DNA of 17,451 nt from UBA11612 sp965228575 (GTDB lineage: Bacteria; Pseudomonadota; Alphaproteobacteria; Rhodospirillales; Rhodospirillaceae), in NCBI GenBank assembly GCA_965228575.1, contig CBDDHW010000044.1, positions 1 through 17,451 of the forward strand, in the 5' to 3' direction. The position numbers and the translations under genes are program-made. A model generated the notes under the pieces. It was not told the origin of the DNA. It made no database searches and was given only the letters and a program-made list of their open reading frames with translations. Below are positions 14,418 to 17,451 of this stretch, piece after piece (positions within the stretch are counted from its first letter, which is position 1; the number at the start of each line of letters is the position of its first letter).

Positions 14418-16025
14418 ATGCGCGCTGCTTTATACCTTCGTGTCTCGACTAAACGACAAGCGGAAAAAGACCTGTCAATTCCAGACCAGCGCAAGCAATT
14501 GGAAGCGTTTTGTCGGCAGCGCGACTGGACAGTGGCTGCTGAGTTTGTGGAAGCTGGTGCCAGCGGGACTTCCGATGAGCGCCGTCCGGCCTTCCAGTCC
14601 ATGCTGGGAAGCGCGCTAGGGCCAGACAAACCCTTCGATGTGATAGTGGTTCATAGCTTCTCACGCTTCTTTAGGGACGCCTACAAGTTCGAATACCACC
14701 GCCGCAAGCTCGACAAATCTGGCGTTGGCGTAATCTCAATTACCCAGGAAGTGGGGGAAGACCCCATGGGTGAGATGGTCCGCCAAATCCTCACCCTCTT
14801 TGATGAATACCAGTCCAAGGAGAACGCCAAACATGTTCTCCGGGCCATGAATGAGAATGCCCGTCAGGGGTACTGGAATGGAGCCCGGCCACCGTTTGGC
14901 TATAAGACCATTGCCGTGGAAACCAAGGGCGATGCCATCAAGAAAAAGCTGGCTATTGAGCCTTCAGAAGCTGAGATCGTTAAGGCGATATTCCACCTCT
15001 TTCAGCACGGCGACGGGGCAACCGGACCCATGGGGGTAAGGAGTATCGTTACACACCTGAATGATAAAGGAACGGCCTATCGCAGGGGCGGTAAGTTTTA
15101 CGCCAGCCTGGTCCATGGCATCCTGACCTGTACTACCTATAAGGGGGTGCACTACTTCAATAAGCGAAAGAAAGGCGGCAAAGCCAAGGATCGCTCTGAA
15201 TGGATACCCCTAGAAACACCGGTCATTATTAAGCCCGCCACATTCGACCGCGTTCAAAGACAGCTCGCCAGTCGCGCGCCGTCGAAAACGCCGCCTCGTG
15301 AGGTCAATGGGCCAACGTTGCTTACAGGCTTGGCAAAGTGCTCAACCGGATCGGGCATGACCATACGTACAGGCAAAGGTGGGCGTTATCGCTATTACAC
15401 CTGCGCCAAGCATATGAACCAAGGTGCGTGCGATTGCTCGCGCAAGTCCATTCCCATGGACACGTTGGACACAATTGTGCTGGAGCAGCTCGAGAGCCGC
15501 ATCTTTGTGCCTGACCGATTGGAAGCAATGCTGACTGAGCTCATAGACAAGGCTCAATCAGAAGCGACGGATCACCGCGCACGTATACGTGAGCTGAATC
15601 ACCAGGAACGCGAGATAACCGCTAAGCTGGACCGTCTATACGATGCGCTTTCAGAGGGAACCGTTAAACACACAGACGCATTCCAGGGAAAGGTTGAGCA
15701 GTTGGAAGCCCAACGGGAAGATATCATCCAGCGCAAGGGCCAGACCGCCGAGCGCTCAAAACTCCCAGCAAAGGTTCTAGCAAAGAGAAATCTGGAGCGC
15801 TTCACAAGGGAAATGCGAACAAGGCTTAGAGATGAGAACCCCGCGTTCCGCCGTGCTTATGTCAGGCAGTTTGTGGAGAAGGTTGAGGTCGCAGACACTG
15901 AAATCCGCATCACAGGCCCAAAAGCCGCCATTGCCAGCGCAATCACTGAACACCAAAAAGGCACCCCAAAAGGGGTGCCCAGTTTTGTTCGGGAATGGTG
16001 GGCGGTACTGGGATTGAACCAGTGA
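14418..16025 (+). CDS. Large serine recombinase (site-specific integrase) ending inside tRNA-Val
   Basis: This 535-residue protein has a resolvase-type catalytic domain (about 1-150) with nucleophile Ser10 in YLRVST, QLEAFC and SFSRFFRD. A recombinase domain follows (about 160-260, RPPFGYK, RSIVTHLNDKG), then a zinc-ribbon segment (about 300-335) and a coiled coil (about 380-450). The ribbon keeps Cys308 (AKCSTGSGM) and later Cys residues, but the second Cys of the first C-x-x-C knuckle is missing, apparently by loss of one residue. AGGA lies nine bases before ATG 14418. The final codons translate a terminator hairpin and then the tRNA-Val 3' half (EWWAVLGLNQ), so the natural C-terminus depends on integration. 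It would catalyse insertion and excision at the tRNA gene. Confidence 0.93.
   Translation: MRAALYLRVSTKRQAEKDLSIPDQRKQLEAFCRQRDWTVAAEFVEAGASGTSDERRPAFQSMLGSALGPDKPFDVIVVHSFSRFFRDAYKFEYHRRKLDKSGVGVISITQEVGEDPMGEMVRQILTLFDEYQSKENAKHVLRAMNENARQGYWNGARPPFGYKTIAVETKGDAIKKKLAIEPSEAEIVKAIFHLFQHGDGATGPMGVRSIVTHLNDKGTAYRRGGKFYASLVHGILTCTTYKGVHYFNKRKKGGKAKDRSEWIPLETPVIIKPATFDRVQRQLASRAPSKTPPREVNGPTLLTGLAKCSTGSGMTIRTGKGGRYRYYTCAKHMNQGACDCSRKSIPMDTLDTIVLEQLESRIFVPDRLEAMLTELIDKAQSEATDHRARIRELNHQEREITAKLDRLYDALSEGTVKHTDAFQGKVEQLEAQREDIIQRKGQTAERSKLPAKVLAKRNLERFTREMRTRLRDENPAFRRAYVRQFVEKVEVADTEIRITGPKAAIASAITEHQKGTPKGVPSFVREWWAVLGLNQ
15955..15979 (-). terminator. Rho-independent terminator for tRNA-Val, inside the recombinase gene
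   Basis: GGCACCCC (15960-15967) and GGGGTGCC (15972-15979) form a perfect 8-bp stem with a four-base loop. On the minus strand it is followed by TTTTT, and it lies 16 bases past the tRNA-Val 3' end. It therefore terminates the tRNA transcript while also encoding recombinase codons on the other strand. Confidence 0.85.
15994..16003 (+). repeat. Candidate right attachment core at the tRNA-Val 3' end
   Basis: AATGGTGGGC spans the encoded CCA, the discriminator and the last acceptor bases of tRNA-Val and repeats directly at 6894-6903. It lies within the last codons of the serine recombinase, the usual place for an attachment site of a tRNA-targeting element. The exact crossover cannot be located from one sequence. 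Confidence 0.4.
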
Positions 16026-16070
16026 CCCCACGCGTGTGAAGCGTGTGCTCTCCCGCTGAGCTAACCGCCC
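15996..16070 (-). tRNA. tRNA-Val (anticodon CAC)
   Basis: The minus strand folds into a complete 75-base cloverleaf including the encoded CCA. The acceptor stem is GGGCGGT/ACCGCCC (7 bp), the D-arm GCTC/GAGC, and the anticodon stem CACGC/GCGTG with loop TTCACAC, giving anticodon CAC for GUG codons. The T-arm is ACTGG/CCAGT with loop TTCAATC. The gene is intact despite the recombinase ORF running into it from the opposite strand. Confidence 0.95.
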
Positions 16071-16150
16071 GACCGGCTCAAAGACGCACTGATCTAGCCG
16101 TCATTTGAGAAGGATGCCGGTCTTAAAACCCGCTTTAGGCGCTGTCAACC
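16071..16150 (-). promoter_or_regulatory. Possible tRNA-Val promoter and leader
   Basis: On the minus strand a TTGACA hexamer (16143-16148) is followed after 17 bases by a poor -10, TAAGAC (16120-16125). The leader between it and the tRNA has a 7-bp inverted repeat (GACCGGC 16071-16077, GCCGGTC 16116-16122) that could aid 5' processing. The -35 is convincing, the -10 is not. Confidence 0.35.
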
Positions 16151-16309
16151 AGATGGCGAGACCGACCAGGAATGTCCAAATTGACCGCAAACCTTTGATC
16201 GGGTGACATATTTTTCATTGCTGGCGGGCACTTTCGCCGTAGGCGGGCCTTTATCGCGCCACGTTCGCATGCCATTTTCAGATCACACACCAATGAGGCC
16301 GGCCTACTT

Positions 16310-17451
16310 ATGAACTCACGTCCGTCGACAGCAACTGCCACCGCCGCCATCGTTCTCGCCGCAGGTGAGGGCACGCGCATGAAATCTGCACACCCCAAAG
16401 TGATGCATGCGATCGGTGGGCGTCCCATGATTGATCATGTGCTGACGACTTTGGGCGAGGAGCGCATGTCTCCCATTGTCGTGGTTGTGGGCCCTGGTAT
16501 GGATGACTTGAGCGCGGCGGTCGCACCGCACCGCGCGGTTGTTCAGCGCAAGCGTTTGGGTACGGCCCATGCGGTATTGCAGGCTAAAGATGCCCTGAAG
16601 AGTTTCAAAGGTGACATTTTGATTGTTTACGGCGACACGCCGTTCATCACCGGCGCGACGCTTCAGAAAATGAAAGCGGTGCGGCGCAAGAATAATCACG
16701 CGGTCGTCGTCCTCGGATTTCGCCCGGAGGACCCCGGCGCCTATGGCCGCCTAATCATCGGCGCCAACGGTCTTGAACGCATCGTGGAAGCCCGCGATGC
16801 AAGCGCGGAAGAACGCGAGGTGCGCGAATGCAACTCCGGAATTGTGCTGGTTGATGCAGCTAAACTCTGGACGTTGCTTGCCGAAGTAAAAAACGAAAAC
16901 GCCAAGCGGGAATATTATCTCACAGATATTGTTGGTCTCGCGCGCAAAGCAGGGCTCACCTGCGGTGTTGTAACAGGAGAGAATGAAGAGCTTTTGGGAA
17001 TCAACAGCCGAGCCGAGCTCGCCACCGCAGAAGCCATTTTGCAGGGGCGCTTGCGAGACCAGGCAATGGCCGAAGGCGCGACCCTGATAGATCCTGCGAC
17101 GGTGTATTTCTCTGCAGATACCAAAATAGGGCGCGATGTAGAGATTGGCCCATTTACGGTGTTTGGACCCGGCGTAACGATTGATGACAACGTGCGCATT
17201 AAAGGACACTGCCATATCGAGGGCGCCCGTATTTCCAATGGCGCAATCGTCGGCCCTTATGCGCGCCTGCGTCCGGGCGCAAACATCGGCCCTGAAGCTC
17301 ACGTCGGTAATTTTGTTGAAGTTAAGAACGCGACCTTGGACAAAGGCGCAAAAGCAAATCACCTGACGTATATTGGCGATGCGCGCATCGGTGAGAAAGC
17401 GAATGTTGGCGCGGGCACCATTACCGCGAACTATGATGGCTTTGGAAAGCA
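16310..17451 (+). CDS. glmU: Bifunctional GlmU (UDP-GlcNAc synthesis), 3' end cut by the window
   Basis: About 380 residues are present, against roughly 450 for the family. The N-terminal uridyltransferase domain shows LAAGEGTRMKS, HPKVMHAIGG, GDTPFI, the AYGRLI segment and EYYLTDI. The C-terminal left-handed beta-helix acetyltransferase part begins near residue 255 with hexapeptide repeats (IGRDVEIGPF, IGPEAHVGNF). It includes the catalytic His351 in NHLTYIGD, and the sequence stops within GAGTITANYDG at the edge. The enzyme makes UDP-N-acetylglucosamine from glucosamine-1-phosphate for peptidoglycan and lipopolysaccharide. ATG 16310 has only GAGG 11 bases upstream. It is housekeeping and marks the chromosome side of the recombinase/tRNA junction. 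Confidence 0.96.
   Translation, partial: MNSRPSTATATAAIVLAAGEGTRMKSAHPKVMHAIGGRPMIDHVLTTLGEERMSPIVVVVGPGMDDLSAAVAPHRAVVQRKRLGTAHAVLQAKDALKSFKGDILIVYGDTPFITGATLQKMKAVRRKNNHAVVVLGFRPEDPGAYGRLIIGANGLERIVEARDASAEEREVRECNSGIVLVDAAKLWTLLAEVKNENAKREYYLTDIVGLARKAGLTCGVVTGENEELLGINSRAELATAEAILQGRLRDQAMAEGATLIDPATVYFSADTKIGRDVEIGPFTVFGPGVTIDDNVRIKGHCHIEGARISNGAIVGPYARLRPGANIGPEAHVGNFVEVKNATLDKGAKANHLTYIGDARIGEKANVGAGTITANYDGFGK

Noticed and set aside
1..17451. CRISPR arrays, insertion sequences and rRNA genes
   Set aside because: No regularly spaced repeats, transposase genes with flanking inverted repeats, or rRNA-like sequence were seen on either strand.

Overview
The window looks like a chromosomal piece of an alphaproteobacterium. 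This rests on protein style only: the LuxR-type response regulator with a receiver and PAS-like region, the spinster-type MFS carrier, the DUF5666 lipoprotein and GlmU. I cannot name a genus.

Layout. (1) 1-1444: the tail of an upstream gene (probably DUF6502) overlaps a DUF5666-type lipoprotein gene. (2) 1686-6886: a four-gene plus-strand operon-like run encodes an M14-family zinc deacylase, a class III PLP aminotransferase of the glutamate-1-semialdehyde aminomutase type, a spinster-type MFS carrier and a membrane-anchored amidohydrolase. It reads as uptake and stepwise breakdown of an N-acylated amino compound; the substrate is unknown. (3) 6887-7373: a gene-poor stretch. (4) 7374-13321: a nitric-oxide signalling cluster. 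It holds a stand-alone receiver protein (minus), an H-NOX sensor and a PAS histidine kinase (plus), a REC-PAS-LuxR regulator (minus), and REC-HDOD plus REC-degenerate HD-GYP proteins (plus). (5) 13521-16025: a MerR-like regulator, an 88-residue unknown protein and a large serine recombinase. The last codons of the recombinase run through a tRNA terminator and into the 3' half of a tRNA-Val(CAC) gene on the opposite strand. (6) 16310 to the end: glmU, cut by the window edge.

How it works together (inference). The H-NOX protein senses NO and controls the adjacent kinase, which has no receiver of its own. Four separate receiver proteins around it can accept phosphate, giving a branched phosphorelay. 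It resembles the Shewanella/Vibrio HnoX-HnoK-HnoB/C/D network, including a catalytically dead HD-GYP output, but has no EAL protein here and adds an HDOD output and a lone receiver. A conserved 24-bp palindromic site (21/24 identical) lies in both divergent promoter regions of the cluster, at 7820-7843 and 10861-10884. It is the likely operator of the LuxR-type regulator and would tie the whole cluster into one regulon.

The strongest mobility signal is the recombinase fused into tRNA-Val. A 10-bp direct repeat of the tRNA 3' end occurs exactly 9,100 bp upstream, just after the amidohydrolase gene. If these are the attachment sites, the entire H-NOX network is the cargo of a roughly 9.1-kb integrative island. 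That is a testable hypothesis, not a demonstrated fact.
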